Positions 50,933-60,417 of a stretch of 64,000 nucleotides of DNA are shown piece after piece; positions within the stretch are counted from its first letter, which is position 1, and every line of letters begins with the position of its first letter. The notes beneath the pieces were generated by a model. It was not told the DNA's origin, ran no database searches, and saw nothing but the letters and a program-made list of their open reading frames with translations. Origin of the DNA: Actinomycetes bacterium (GTDB taxonomy: Bacteria > Actinomycetota > Actinomycetes > Actinomycetales > Microbacteriaceae); the NCBI GenBank assembly GCA_029779645.1, contig JAKPAC010000041.1:115995-179994 (forward strand), read 5' to 3'. The position numbers were made by a program, and so were the translations under genes.

Positions 50933-52500
50933 CCCGCACCCGCACGAATATGCACCACCTGTTGAGCCATATGGCGGCTGCGACGCCGGATGCTCCCGCC
51001 CTGAGCTATCGCAACGTGACGGTGAGCTATGCCGACACGTGGCGGCAGACGCAGCAGGTTGCGACGCAGCTGCTCGAGATCGGTCTGCAGCGCGAGGATC
51101 GCGTCGCGATCTATCTCGAGAAGCGGCACGAGACGGTCGCGGCGATCTTCGCGGCCTCGGCGGCCGGCGGGGTGTTCGTGCCGATCAACCACGTGCTCAA
51201 GCCAGTGCAGGTCGGGCACATTCTCGTAGACAGCGGGGCGCGAGTGCTGGTGACGTCGGCTGATCGACTGCGCCAGCTCGCGGCCGTGCTGGGCGACACG
51301 GAGGTGTCGGAGGTCATCGTCGTAGGCGCAGCGGCCGCGCCGATCGACGGGCGCCGCCTGCACGCCTGGCCCGCAGTCGACGCGTCCATGTCCGTCGCCG
51401 AGCTGCCCGCCCCTGAGCCGATCGACGGCGACCCTGCCGCGATTCTGTACACCTCCGGCAGCACCGGTAAGCCGAAGGGGGTCGTGCTCAGCCATCGAAA
51501 TCTGATCGTCGGCGCCGAGAGCGTCAGCTCCTATCTGGGCAATACCCCGGACGACGTGATCCTCAGCGTGCTGCCGCTCAGCTTCGACGCCGGCCTCAGT
51601 CAGGTGACCACCGCGTTCGCGGTTGGCGCCCACTGCGTGCTGATGAACTATCTGCTGCCGCGGGAGGTGCCGAAGCTGTGCGCCCAGTACGGTGTGACAG
51701 GGCTCACCTGCGTGCCTCCCTTGTGGCTTCAGCTTGCGGAGCTCGAGTGGCCCGACGACGCCGCACGGGGCCTGCGCTATTGGGCGAACACCGGTGGTCG
51801 GATGCCGCGAAAGACGCTCGATCGTCTGCGCGAGGTCTTTCCGCTCGCGCGTCCCTACCTGATGTACGGGCTCACCGAAGCGTTTCGGTCCACATTCCTC
51901 GACCCCGCCGAGGTCGACCGCCGCCCGGATTCGATCGGCAAGGCGATTCCGAACGCCGAGATTCTCGTGCTTCGGCCGGACGGCACGCGCTGCGATCCCG
52001 GCGAGGAGGGCGAGCTCGTTCACCGGGGTCCGCTCGTCGCGCTTGGCTACTGGAACGATCCGCTCCGCACCGCGGAGCGCTACCGACCGCTTGCGCGGCC
52101 GGCGCAGGCATGGCGCGCGCCGGAGCTGGCCGTGTGGTCGGGCGACACGGTCGTCGCCGACGATGACGGATTCCTCTATTTCGTGGGCCGCAGCGACGAC
52201 ATGATCAAGACGTCGGGCTACCGCGTGAGCCCGACGGAGATCGAGGAAGCCGCCTACAGCACGGGAATGGTCGGCGATGCCGTGGCGGTGGGTGTCGCAG
52301 ACGATGTCCTTGGTCAGCGCATCGTCCTGAGCGCGACCGTCGCCCGCCCCGACATCGACGGCGCCGAGATCATCGCCGCGCTGCGGCAGGTGCTCCCCAT
52401 GTACATGGTGCCAGCGCGCATTGAGATTCGAGGCGAGCTCCCTCGCTCGCCCAACGGCAAGTTCGACCGCAATCTGATCAAAGCCGAGGTGTCCGCATGA
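50929..52500 (+). CDS. AMP-forming acyl-CoA ligase, exosortase A system-associated-like (TIGR03098-like)
   Basis: ILYTSGSTGKPKGVVLSHRNL, YLMYGLTEAFRST, VGRSDDMIKTSGYRVSPTEIEEA, LPRSPNGKFDR. Confidence 0.88.
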   Translation: MTRTRTNMHHLLSHMAAATPDAPALSYRNVTVSYADTWRQTQQVATQLLEIGLQREDRVAIYLEKRHETVAAIFAASAAGGVFVPINHVLKPVQVGHILVDSGARVLVTSADRLRQLAAVLGDTEVSEVIVVGAAAAPIDGRRLHAWPAVDASMSVAELPAPEPIDGDPAAILYTSGSTGKPKGVVLSHRNLIVGAESVSSYLGNTPDDVILSVLPLSFDAGLSQVTTAFAVGAHCVLMNYLLPREVPKLCAQYGVTGLTCVPPLWLQLAELEWPDDAARGLRYWANTGGRMPRKTLDRLREVFPLARPYLMYGLTEAFRSTFLDPAEVDRRPDSIGKAIPNAEILVLRPDGTRCDPGEEGELVHRGPLVALGYWNDPLRTAERYRPLARPAQAWRAPELAVWSGDTVVADDDGFLYFVGRSDDMIKTSGYRVSPTEIEEAAYSTGMVGDAVAVGVADDVLGQRIVLSATVARPDIDGAEIIAALRQVLPMYMVPARIEIRGELPRSPNGKFDRNLIKAEVSA

Positions 52501-53726
52501 AACCGCACGAGCATACCGCCCAATTCGGCACCGTCGACGGTGAGCTGCGCATCGGCGAGATGCCGCTGAGCCGGCTCGCGGCGCGAGTGGGATCGACACC
52601 CTTCTTCGCCTACGATCGAGCTCACCTGGACGCGCGCATCGATCGGCTGCGATCGACGCTGCCCTCGCGCATCGAGCTCAGCTACGCGATGAAGGCGAAT
52701 CCGATGCCGGCTGTCGTGCAGCACCTCGCGCGGCGGCTGGATCGTATCGATGTCGCCTCCGGGCTGGAGATGCTCACGGCCCTCGACACCACCATGCCCG
52801 CGGCTCGTGTGAGTTTCGCGGGCCCCGGAAAGGCGCCAGCCGAGATTCGGCAGGCGGTTGCGGCGGGCATCATCGTCGAGGTGGAGTCGACGACAGAGCT
52901 TCGCCGGGTGATCGCGGCCGGCGACGAGCTGGGTGTCACGCCACAGGTCGCAATCCGAGTCAACCCCGACTTCGCGGTGAAGGGGTCGGGGATGCGCATG
53001 GGCGGCGGTCCCCAGCAGTTCGGAATCGACGCAGAGACCGTGCCCGACGTGCTTCGCGAGTTCGGCGGGTCTGGCCTGGATGTGCTCGGGTTCCACGTGT
53101 TCGCCGGGTCGCAGAACCTCAACGCCGAGATCATCGCCGAGGCGCAGCGACGCACCGTCGAGCTGATCGGCGATCTCGCGGAGCACCTGCCCACCGAGCT
53201 GCGGTATGTCAACATCGGCGGCGGATTCGGCATCCCCTACACCGAGCGCGATCGCCCCCTCGACCTCGACGCGGTCGGTGCGAGCCTGCACGAACTCGTT
53301 GGGGGCCCAATCGCCGAGCGCATTCCGAGCGAGGCGAGCGTCGTGATCGAGCTGGGCCGCTACCTCGTCGGAGAGAGCGGCGTCTATGTCACGAAGGTGC
53401 TTGATCGGAAGGTGTCGCGAGGTACGACATACCTCGTGGTCGACGGTGGCATGCACCACCAGCTCGCGGCCTCGGGCAACTTCGGCCAGGCGATCCGCCG
53501 AAACTATCCGCTGATCGTCGGGAATCGAGCTGACGCGGCCTCCGACGAGGGTGTGACCGTCGTAGGATGCCTTTGCACGCCGCTTGACCTTCTTGGGGAT
53601 GCCGTCGAGCTGCCGGCAGCCGAGATCGATGATCTGATCGTCATCTTCCAGGCGGGCGCGTACGGGCTTACAGCAAGCCCCACGGCGTTCCTGGGCCACC
53701 CGGCCCCGACCGAAGTGCTCGTCTGA
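52497..53726 (+). CDS. PLP-dependent fold-III decarboxylase, exosortase A system-associated-like (TIGR03099-like)
   Basis: YAMKANPMPAVV (PLP Lys), GFHVFAGSQNLN, NIGGGFGIPY, ELGRYLVGESG; ATGA overlap with the ligase gene. Confidence 0.9.
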   Translation: MKPHEHTAQFGTVDGELRIGEMPLSRLAARVGSTPFFAYDRAHLDARIDRLRSTLPSRIELSYAMKANPMPAVVQHLARRLDRIDVASGLEMLTALDTTMPAARVSFAGPGKAPAEIRQAVAAGIIVEVESTTELRRVIAAGDELGVTPQVAIRVNPDFAVKGSGMRMGGGPQQFGIDAETVPDVLREFGGSGLDVLGFHVFAGSQNLNAEIIAEAQRRTVELIGDLAEHLPTELRYVNIGGGFGIPYTERDRPLDLDAVGASLHELVGGPIAERIPSEASVVIELGRYLVGESGVYVTKVLDRKVSRGTTYLVVDGGMHHQLAASGNFGQAIRRNYPLIVGNRADAASDEGVTVVGCLCTPLDLLGDAVELPAAEIDDLIVIFQAGAYGLTASPTAFLGHPAPTEVLV

Positions 53727-53739
53727 AACTGGAGACCAC

Positions 53740-53997
53740 ATGACCCACACCATCGACGCGGTTCGCGCCGTCCTGATCGAGGCGCTCGAGCTGCAGCAGG
53801 CCCCCGAAGAGCTGCAGGCCGAGACGGAGCTGTTCGGCTCGTTGCCCGAGCTTGACTCGTTCGGCGTCGTCGCGCTCGTGGGCGCGCTCGAAGACCGATT
53901 CGAGATCACGATCGATGACGACGAGTTCGGCGCCGAGCTGTTTGAGACCGTGGGCAGTCTGACCGACTTCGTCGCGGCGAAGCTCGCGACGGCGTAG
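53740..53997 (+). CDS. Acyl carrier protein
   Basis: 85 aa; LPELDSFGVVALVGALEDRFEITIDDDEF with phosphopantetheine Ser. Confidence 0.92.
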   Translation: MTHTIDAVRAVLIEALELQQAPEELQAETELFGSLPELDSFGVVALVGALEDRFEITIDDDEFGAELFETVGSLTDFVAAKLATA

Positions 53998-54012
53998 CAG
54001 GAGGAAGTGCAC

Positions 54013-54864
54013 CTACCAGCGCACGAGCGCGAGCTCGCTGTACAGGTAGTCGACATTCTGCGGGTCCAGGTGGGTTCCGCGGTACATCTTGGGCCTCGGG
54101 TTCGCGAGCAGTCTTCCTGGCGACGTCGGGAGGAAGCCCAGGATGCGTCGCTCCGCGAGGGTCGCGAGCAGCCCGCGTGAGAGCAGCCACGCCGACACCT
54201 GAGGCCATGCTCGTCGCAGCAGCTCGCGGTCGCCGCCGACGAAGAGCGGCGACGCGAACACCGGCACCCGCTTGCGGCGATCTCGTCGGAAGATGAGGTA
54301 GGCGTACCTCTCACCACCGCGCACCAGCAGGTGGTGGGCGGCCGCCGCGGCACGGTGATCTCGATATGCGACGGCGTCCTCGCCATGAAGCGACGCTTCG
54401 AGCTCGTGGGGGTTCGACGTCACCGTCACGCCGCGCCGAGGGAGCGCGGGAAGGTTGATCGTGAGTCTGGTGCTCGTGTCGAGGCGCTTGAACCCGAGCC
54501 GCTCATTCATGGCGATCACGTTCCCGCTCGGGGAGAGATCGGTGAACTCGACGCCGTCCTGCTTGAGGAGCGCGCGCACGAGACGAAGGCCGTGCATGCG
54601 ATGCGGCTCCAGCACGCAGAACGCGGCGAGGTTGCAGACCGTGACCGTCGCCTGCCCGATGGTGCGCTCCGCATAGACCGCTGCGTACACGCCGACAAGC
54701 GCATCGCCGGAGAACAGCTGAAAGCCGTGGTTGGGCCCGACCGACTTCCAAGGTGGTGCGAGCAGCGCCGACCACGCCGAGGCTGACACGCGAGAGTTCA
54801 GATGCTGGTGCAGAAAGCGCGCGACTGCCGCAACGTCAGCGGATGCGATCGGTCGCACCGTCAT
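54013..54864 (-). CDS. GNAT-like acyltransferase
   Basis: MTVRPIASADVAAVARFLHQH...VTVCNLAAFCVLEPHRMHGLRLVRALL...SPSGNVIAMNERLGFKRL. Confidence 0.7.
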   Translation of the reverse strand: MTVRPIASADVAAVARFLHQHLNSRVSASAWSALLAPPWKSVGPNHGFQLFSGDALVGVYAAVYAERTIGQATVTVCNLAAFCVLEPHRMHGLRLVRALLKQDGVEFTDLSPSGNVIAMNERLGFKRLDTSTRLTINLPALPRRGVTVTSNPHELEASLHGEDAVAYRDHRAAAAAHHLLVRGGERYAYLIFRRDRRKRVPVFASPLFVGGDRELLRRAWPQVSAWLLSRGLLATLAERRILGFLPTSPGRLLANPRPKMYRGTHLDPQNVDYLYSELALVRW

Positions 54865-54889
54865 CTTCTCTGCGGCCACAGGCCCAAGG

Positions 54890-55558
54890 CTAATGCATGC
54901 CTGCGAACTCGGGATCGAGGAGCATGTTTCGTCGAGATCGGTACTCGAGCGCCACGACGGTCGCGAGCGTGATCCCGCCGCCAAGCGCCGCGATCATCCC
55001 CAGCGCGCGCACTCGATTGCCCCGCACGTGATAGATCACCGGGGGCTCCGGCGCGACCGTGAACGTGATGTCGTTGACCGGGTCGACGAACTGCTCGCGC
55101 TGCATGGCATTGAGCTCGAACCGAGCGCGAGCGACGACATCATCCTGGATCTGCTGAACTTCTTCTGGCGAGTCGCCGACGACCTCGAGAATGAGGAACT
55201 GGTCGGCAAAGTTCGGCGACCACTGCCCGCCGGTGTCGGGGAGTCGGAGCCAGAACGGCGACCCGGTGTCGGGGATGCCGATGATGGTGGCATCCGTCGA
55301 CGAGTACTTCTCCACTGCCGCGGGACCGTTGACACGCTTGGCGACGAGCCCGGCCGTGATGATCAGGTCCTCGGAGCGGGTTTTGAGCGAGTTCGGGTAC
55401 ATCTTGCTCGAAGGGGCGAGGAACACGAGGTTGGTGCGCGACCAGTACACCCCGTCCGCACGCACCGCGACGAACCCGACCGCTGCGGTGCACAGCGCCC
55501 CGACGAGCAGGATCGGCCATCGACGCACAAGTGCGCGAAGCAGATGCCGAAACGACAT
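54890..55558 (-). CDS. Wzz-like chain-length determinant / polysaccharide co-polymerase-type protein
   Basis: N-terminal TM (RRWPILLVGALCTAAVGFVAV), extracellular region, C-terminal TM (ALGMIAALGGGITLATVVALEY). Confidence 0.7.
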   Translation of the reverse strand: MSFRHLLRALVRRWPILLVGALCTAAVGFVAVRADGVYWSRTNLVFLAPSSKMYPNSLKTRSEDLIITAGLVAKRVNGPAAVEKYSSTDATIIGIPDTGSPFWLRLPDTGGQWSPNFADQFLILEVVGDSPEEVQQIQDDVVARARFELNAMQREQFVDPVNDITFTVAPEPPVIYHVRGNRVRALGMIAALGGGITLATVVALEYRSRRNMLLDPEFAGMH

Positions 55559-55743
55559 GCCGTTCCTCCAACCCGCGCAGTGTGGCGCCCCGATGTTCGA
55601 GCGTATCGCGATCATGACGCGGCGCCGGTCGAAGCGGCGGGTTCCCGGTCGTTGCTGGCTCAATGGTCAGTAACGTCCCAGGGGAATCGCGCGCCGCACT
55701 TGCTAGAGTGAGCGACGGCAAGGATCAAGGGTGGGGGCTCTGC

Positions 55744-56502
55744 ATGGCGATGTCTGGAGTGTTTGGCACGCTTCGTCGTCGCTGGTATCTCGTGCTGGCC
55801 GGTCTCCTTCTCACGGCGGGACTCACCGCTGGTGCCGCGGTGCTCTTCCAGCCGAGCTACACCGCGCGGGGACTCGTGCTGCTGATCCCGCCTGTGGACG
55901 CCGAGACGGCTACGGGCAGCAACCCATTCCTCGGCTTGGGTGGGCTGGACCTTCCCGCCCGCGTGCTCGTCGCTTCGTACTCCAGCAACGCGGCCCAGCA
56001 GGACATCGCGAAGCGAGCGCCGGACGCAGAGGTGACCGTTTCGATGGAGGAGTCGACACGCGGACCAGTCATCGCCGTCGATGTGAAGGACAGCAGCGCG
56101 AAGGGCGCGCTGGGCCTGCTCGACTATGTCTCGAGCTCCATCCCGGAGACGCTGCAGCGGCTCCAGTCCGAGGTCGGCGCGCCCCCGTCGACCACGGTCA
56201 CGTCGATCCCCCTCACCATGGACACAGAAGCCGAGGTCGATCGAAGCGATTCGATGCGGATGATCATCCTCGCAGCCGGCGCTGGAGTGGGGCTCACCGT
56301 GCTGATGATCTTCGTCGTCGAGAGTCTCGGGACGCGGCCCGCGCTTCGTCGTCGTGGCGCTCCGACGGAGCCGCTGATGCCTGCCGCAGGCAGCGGCCCC
56401 GAGCTGGAAGTGCTCCCGCTCCTTCGCGCGGCGCCGGCCGACCCGCGTCCGGCGGCGCGGACGACGACTCCGGGCGCCGCGGGGGGCGCGTTCGATGACT
56501 AG
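55744..56502 (+). CDS. Wzz-like chain-length determinant protein (second)
   Basis: GTLRRRWYLVLAGLLLTAGLTAGAAVLFQPSYTARGLVLLIPP ... C-terminal TM MRMIILAAGAGVGLTVLMIFVVE. Confidence 0.7.
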   Translation: MAMSGVFGTLRRRWYLVLAGLLLTAGLTAGAAVLFQPSYTARGLVLLIPPVDAETATGSNPFLGLGGLDLPARVLVASYSSNAAQQDIAKRAPDAEVTVSMEESTRGPVIAVDVKDSSAKGALGLLDYVSSSIPETLQRLQSEVGAPPSTTVTSIPLTMDTEAEVDRSDSMRMIILAAGAGVGLTVLMIFVVESLGTRPALRRRGAPTEPLMPAAGSGPELEVLPLLRAAPADPRPAARTTTPGAAGGAFDD

Positions 56503-56529
56503 CCCGCGCGACATCCGGCCAGCACGCTG

Positions 56530-57894
56530 ATGTCGAACGTCTCGCGGGAGCCTGTGCACACGCCGGTCGGCGTCGTCGGGCCCGCCATCCTGCCGACTCG
56601 ATTCGGTTCGGGTCGCGTGAGCCGGGGGCCCGGGGCAGACGCCGTGACCTGGCTCACGCTGTACATCGTCGTGCTGTTTGCGATTCCTTCGCGGCTGATT
56701 CTGGGCCCGCTCGGCAGCGCGGGCGCGCCCTCGATGCTGCTCGGCCTGGCGAGCCTCGCGTTCTGGCTGTCGTTCATTCTGACCAACGCCGTGAGCCGCC
56801 CGTTCACCGTGACCTACCCGCTGAAGTGGGCGATTGCGGTCTTCGTGGTGTGTGTGGGCGTCTCGTACGCGATCACGATGTCGCAGCCGATCAGCCCGGA
56901 TGAGGTCAGTCCGGCGGATGTCGCGCTGCTCTCGCTCGGCTCGTGGATCGGCACCATGCTCCTTGCCCACGATGCGATCCGAACCAGATCGCGCCTGGAA
57001 GACCTGTCCTGGCGGTTCGCGCTCGCCGGTGGCTTCATGGCGCTCCTCGGGCTGGCACAGTTCGTCACCAAGCTCTCGATCGTCAATCTCATCTCGATTC
57101 CCGGGCTGACGGCGGTGGCCGAAGCGGCGGTCTACGAGCGGAACGGGCTGGTGCGGCCGGCTGGGACGGCGATTCACCCCATCGAATACGGCACGCTCCT
57201 GACGATCATCCTCCCGATCGCGTTGCACGTGGCGTTGCGCCGTCGCGACATCGCGCTGCCCCTGCGCTGGTTCCCTGCGGTCGCTATCCTCGCGGTCGTC
57301 GCCATCTCGTCGTCTCGATCGGCCTACCTCGGAGCGGTGATCGGCGTCGCCGTGTGTGTGGTGGCCTGGGCTCCCAAGGTCCGCCGCATCGTCGCGATCG
57401 TGGCCGTTGCAGGCACCGTGGTCGTCGCAGCCGCGGTCCCGCGGCTGTTCAACTCGATCATCGGATTGTTCGCCGGCGTGGAAAGCGATCCGAGCATCTC
57501 GTCGCGCACCGACAGCTTCAGCTTCGCGTGGCGATTCATCGTCGACAGCCCGTTCTTCGGGCGCGGGCTGGGCACATTCCTGCCCAAGTATCGAATCTTC
57601 GACAACGAGTATCTCGGGATGCTGGTCACCATCGGATTCGTCGGGACCGCAGCGTTCGTGTGCATCGGCATCGTCGCCGTCGCTCAGCTCCTGCGCGTCT
57701 ACGGGGCGGCGACCGACGACGGGACCAAGGACTTTTCGGTGTCGCTCATCGGTTCGATCGCCGCAGGCTTTGCCAGCCTCGCGTTCTTCGATGCGTTCGC
57801 ATTCCCGATGACGATGGGGACGCTGTTTCTCGCGATCGGCATCGCAGGGGCACTCGTCCGCTTGGAAAGCGTGGCCCGGCGACCGCTCCAATAA
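56530..57894 (+). CDS. O-antigen ligase/polymerase-like (Wzy) membrane protein
   Basis: Multi-TM with RPAGTAIHPIEYGTLLTIILPIALH, SSSRSAYLGAVIGV, FGRGLGTFLPKYRIFDNEYLGMLVTIGFVG. Confidence 0.88.
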   Translation: MSNVSREPVHTPVGVVGPAILPTRFGSGRVSRGPGADAVTWLTLYIVVLFAIPSRLILGPLGSAGAPSMLLGLASLAFWLSFILTNAVSRPFTVTYPLKWAIAVFVVCVGVSYAITMSQPISPDEVSPADVALLSLGSWIGTMLLAHDAIRTRSRLEDLSWRFALAGGFMALLGLAQFVTKLSIVNLISIPGLTAVAEAAVYERNGLVRPAGTAIHPIEYGTLLTIILPIALHVALRRRDIALPLRWFPAVAILAVVAISSSRSAYLGAVIGVAVCVVAWAPKVRRIVAIVAVAGTVVVAAAVPRLFNSIIGLFAGVESDPSISSRTDSFSFAWRFIVDSPFFGRGLGTFLPKYRIFDNEYLGMLVTIGFVGTAAFVCIGIVAVAQLLRVYGAATDDGTKDFSVSLIGSIAAGFASLAFFDAFAFPMTMGTLFLAIGIAGALVRLESVARRPLQ

Positions 57895-57963
57895 GCTGCC
57901 GGGGAAGGAATATGCTGGCCAGAACCCGCGGCCAGCCCATTCGACTTGAGACAGGACCGATCG

Positions 57964-58806
57964 ATGCCGAGCGTAGTGATCGCTGCCCACAATGAGGAGT
58001 CCGTGATCGGAGCCTGTCTGCGGGCGCTGTATCGCGCCGACCCGGCGGCGCAGGTGATCGTCAGCGCCAACGGCTGCAGCGATCGCACTGCGGCGATCGC
58101 GACGGATGCCGGTGTGCTGGTCGTGGATCGCGCTGAGCCGGGCAAAGCGGGGGCGCTGAATGCTGCCGAGGTGATTGCGAGCGTGTTTCCGCGGATCTAT
58201 CTTGATGCCGACATCGTCGTGCCGCCCGATGGGATCTCCGGCATCACCGAGGCGTTCGGGCCCGGAATTCTGGCTGTCGTGCCACGGCGCCGCATCGATA
58301 CGCAGGGTCGCCCTTGGCCGGTTCGGGGGTATTTCGCGATCAACGAGCGGCTGCCCGCATTTCGCCGCGGGCTGTTCGGGCGCGGCATGATCGCGGTGTC
58401 GGAGGAGGGTCGCGCGCGTTTCGACTCCTTTCCCGACATGGTTGCCGACGATCTGTTCCTGGATTCGCAGTTCGGTGACGACGAGAAGGCGATCGCGCAC
58501 GGCGTGGAGGTCGTCATCGCCGCGCCGCATACGACCGGAGACCTGATCCGCCGTCTTGTGCGGGTGCGCCGCGGCAACGCGGAGATGCGTGCTGCGGCCG
58601 CTCGGGGTGAACTTCCGATCAGCGTGCGCCAGGCGGATCGCTGGGCGTGGCTGCGCGACGTCGTGATCCCGAATCCTTCGCTCGCGCTCGCCGCGGTTCC
58701 ATTTCTCGCGATCACGGTCATCGCGGCGCGTCGCGCGCGGCGGGCGCCCGCGCCAGGTGCGGAGTGGGGCCGGGACGAGAGCACGAGGGAGTCGACGCGA
58801 GCATGA
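57964..58806 (+). CDS. Glycosyltransferase family 2
   Basis: VVIAAHNEESVIGACLRALYR, GKAGALNAAE, IYLDADIVVPP. Confidence 0.9.
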   Translation: MPSVVIAAHNEESVIGACLRALYRADPAAQVIVSANGCSDRTAAIATDAGVLVVDRAEPGKAGALNAAEVIASVFPRIYLDADIVVPPDGISGITEAFGPGILAVVPRRRIDTQGRPWPVRGYFAINERLPAFRRGLFGRGMIAVSEEGRARFDSFPDMVADDLFLDSQFGDDEKAIAHGVEVVIAAPHTTGDLIRRLVRVRRGNAEMRAAAARGELPISVRQADRWAWLRDVVIPNPSLALAAVPFLAITVIAARRARRAPAPGAEWGRDESTRESTRA

Positions 58807-59450
58807 TCAATCTCTGTTTTCACGGTGTCGGAGTGTGCGCCATCGAGCGGGAGCCTGGCGAGGCGTCGTACTGGGTGACACGCGAGCTCTTTCTGCAGGT
58901 GCTTGATGCGGTGGCGGGGCGTGGGGACGTACGCCTGAGCTTCGACGACGGCAACCGCTCCGACATCGAGACGGCTCTGCCGGCGCTCGTCGAGCGAGGA
59001 CTTCGCGCAGACTTCTTCGCGCTCGCCGGCAGGCTGGACGATCCCGCCAGCCTCGGACCCGCCGAGCTGCGCGAGCTCCGGGCTGCCGGGATGAACCTTG
59101 GCAGCCATGGCTGGGACCACGTTCCCTGGCGCGGGCTGGACGCTCGCGAGCGGGAGCGTGAATTCGTCGAGGCGCGGATCGCGCTTTCGGAGGCGAGCGA
59201 AGGTGTGATCGACACTGCGGCCTTCCCGCTCGGGCGCTACGACCGTGCTGCGCTGCGCGGGCTGAAGGCTGCCGGCTACCGGACGGTGTTCACCAGCGAC
59301 CGGTTTCGGGCGCGTCCGGGCGCGTGGCTCCAGGCGAGGTACAGCATCACCGCCGGCGACACGATCGCGTCGGTTCGGCAGATCCTCGCACACGCGGGCG
59401 TCGCGGAGGCGAGGGCTCGGATGGTGAGTGTGGTGAAGCAGTTGCGCTGA
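58803..59450 (+). CDS. Polysaccharide deacetylase family protein
   Basis: VRLSFDDGNRSD, NLGSHGWDHVPW NodB-like motifs; ATGA overlap with GT2. Confidence 0.88.
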   Translation: MINLCFHGVGVCAIEREPGEASYWVTRELFLQVLDAVAGRGDVRLSFDDGNRSDIETALPALVERGLRADFFALAGRLDDPASLGPAELRELRAAGMNLGSHGWDHVPWRGLDAREREREFVEARIALSEASEGVIDTAAFPLGRYDRAALRGLKAAGYRTVFTSDRFRARPGAWLQARYSITAGDTIASVRQILAHAGVAEARARMVSVVKQLR

Positions 59451-59500
59451 CCCCGTGGCGCTGCGCGCAGGCGCGGGCGCGGGCCGGTACGATTGCCGGT

Positions 59501-60400
59501 GTGCCCCTAGATGTTGCCGCCGTGGTAGTGACGTACAACAGCGAGGACCGCATTGAAGCCCTCCTTGCGAGCCTGCCGGCGGCGATGGGCGACTTGAGCT
59601 ATTCGGTTGTCGTCGTCGACAACGGCTCGATCGACGGAACGGTCGCGCTTCTCGAGGGACGGACGGACTGCACCGTCGTACGGTCGACGAATGTCGGCTA
59701 CGCGGGCGGCATGAATCGCGCGGTGAAGGCATCCCCGCCGTCGAAGACGGTGCTCATCCTCAACCCAGACTCGGTGCTCGACCCTGGCTGCGTGCCCGCC
59801 ATGTGCCGGGTGCTCGAGGCGCCTGAGGTGACGGTCGTCGCACCGCGCGTGCGTGAGGAGGACGGCTCGCTCTCGCCGACGCTGCGCCGTGGACCGACCT
59901 TCCTGCGCGTGGGCGGGCTGAGCTTCACCGGAAGGCCCGCGTTCTCCGAGCGAATCGAAGACCCGCGAGAGTACGAGCTCGAGCACGAGGTCGAGTGGGC
60001 GGTTGGCGCGATCCTACTGATCGACCGTGCCCGCTACGAGGCGCTCGGTGGCATGGACGAGTCGTATTTCCTGTACTCCGAGGAGACGGATTTCAGCCTT
60101 CGCGCGAAGGATCGCGGCTGGATCACCGTGTACACGCCCGCGGCGGGAGCCATGCACGTCGGTGGCGCTTCGGGTGAGAGCTCTACCACGCACACCATGA
60201 AGGTGCTCAATCGCGTGCGCCTGTATCGGCGTCGAGCCGGGAAGATTCGTGCGGTGTTCTACTTCTGGGGCGTCGTGCTGATCGAGCTTCGACGTGCAGT
60301 CCTCGGGCATGGCAAGTCGTGGGGCACGATCCGTGCGCTGGTCCGGCCTTCGCAGCGCCCGGCGGCGCTCGGCGCGTCAAAGCACCTCGTGCCTCGCTGA
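59501..60400 (+). CDS. Glycosyltransferase family 2 (rhamnosyltransferase-like)
   Basis: VAAVVVTYNSEDRIEALLASL, VVVDNGSIDGT, NVGYAGGMNRAV, FLYSEETDFSLRAKDRGW; GTG start. Confidence 0.9.
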   Translation: MPLDVAAVVVTYNSEDRIEALLASLPAAMGDLSYSVVVVDNGSIDGTVALLEGRTDCTVVRSTNVGYAGGMNRAVKASPPSKTVLILNPDSVLDPGCVPAMCRVLEAPEVTVVAPRVREEDGSLSPTLRRGPTFLRVGGLSFTGRPAFSERIEDPREYELEHEVEWAVGAILLIDRARYEALGGMDESYFLYSEETDFSLRAKDRGWITVYTPAAGAMHVGGASGESSTTHTMKVLNRVRLYRRRAGKIRAVFYFWGVVLIELRRAVLGHGKSWGTIRALVRPSQRPAALGASKHLVPR

Positions 60401-60417
60401 TACGAAAGAGGCAGAAG

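Noticed and set aside
56530-57894. Considered as an exosortase because of the adjacent exosortase-A-type trio
   Set aside because: The sequence pattern fits O-antigen polymerase/ligase (long periplasmic loop, GRGLGTF); no exosortase-type Cys/Arg/His motif noticed.
55660-58530. 956-aa minus-strand ORF opposite Wzz/Wzy/GT2 genes
   Set aside because: Arg/Asp/His-rich shadow ORF with no recognisable domain; the opposite strand encodes known families.
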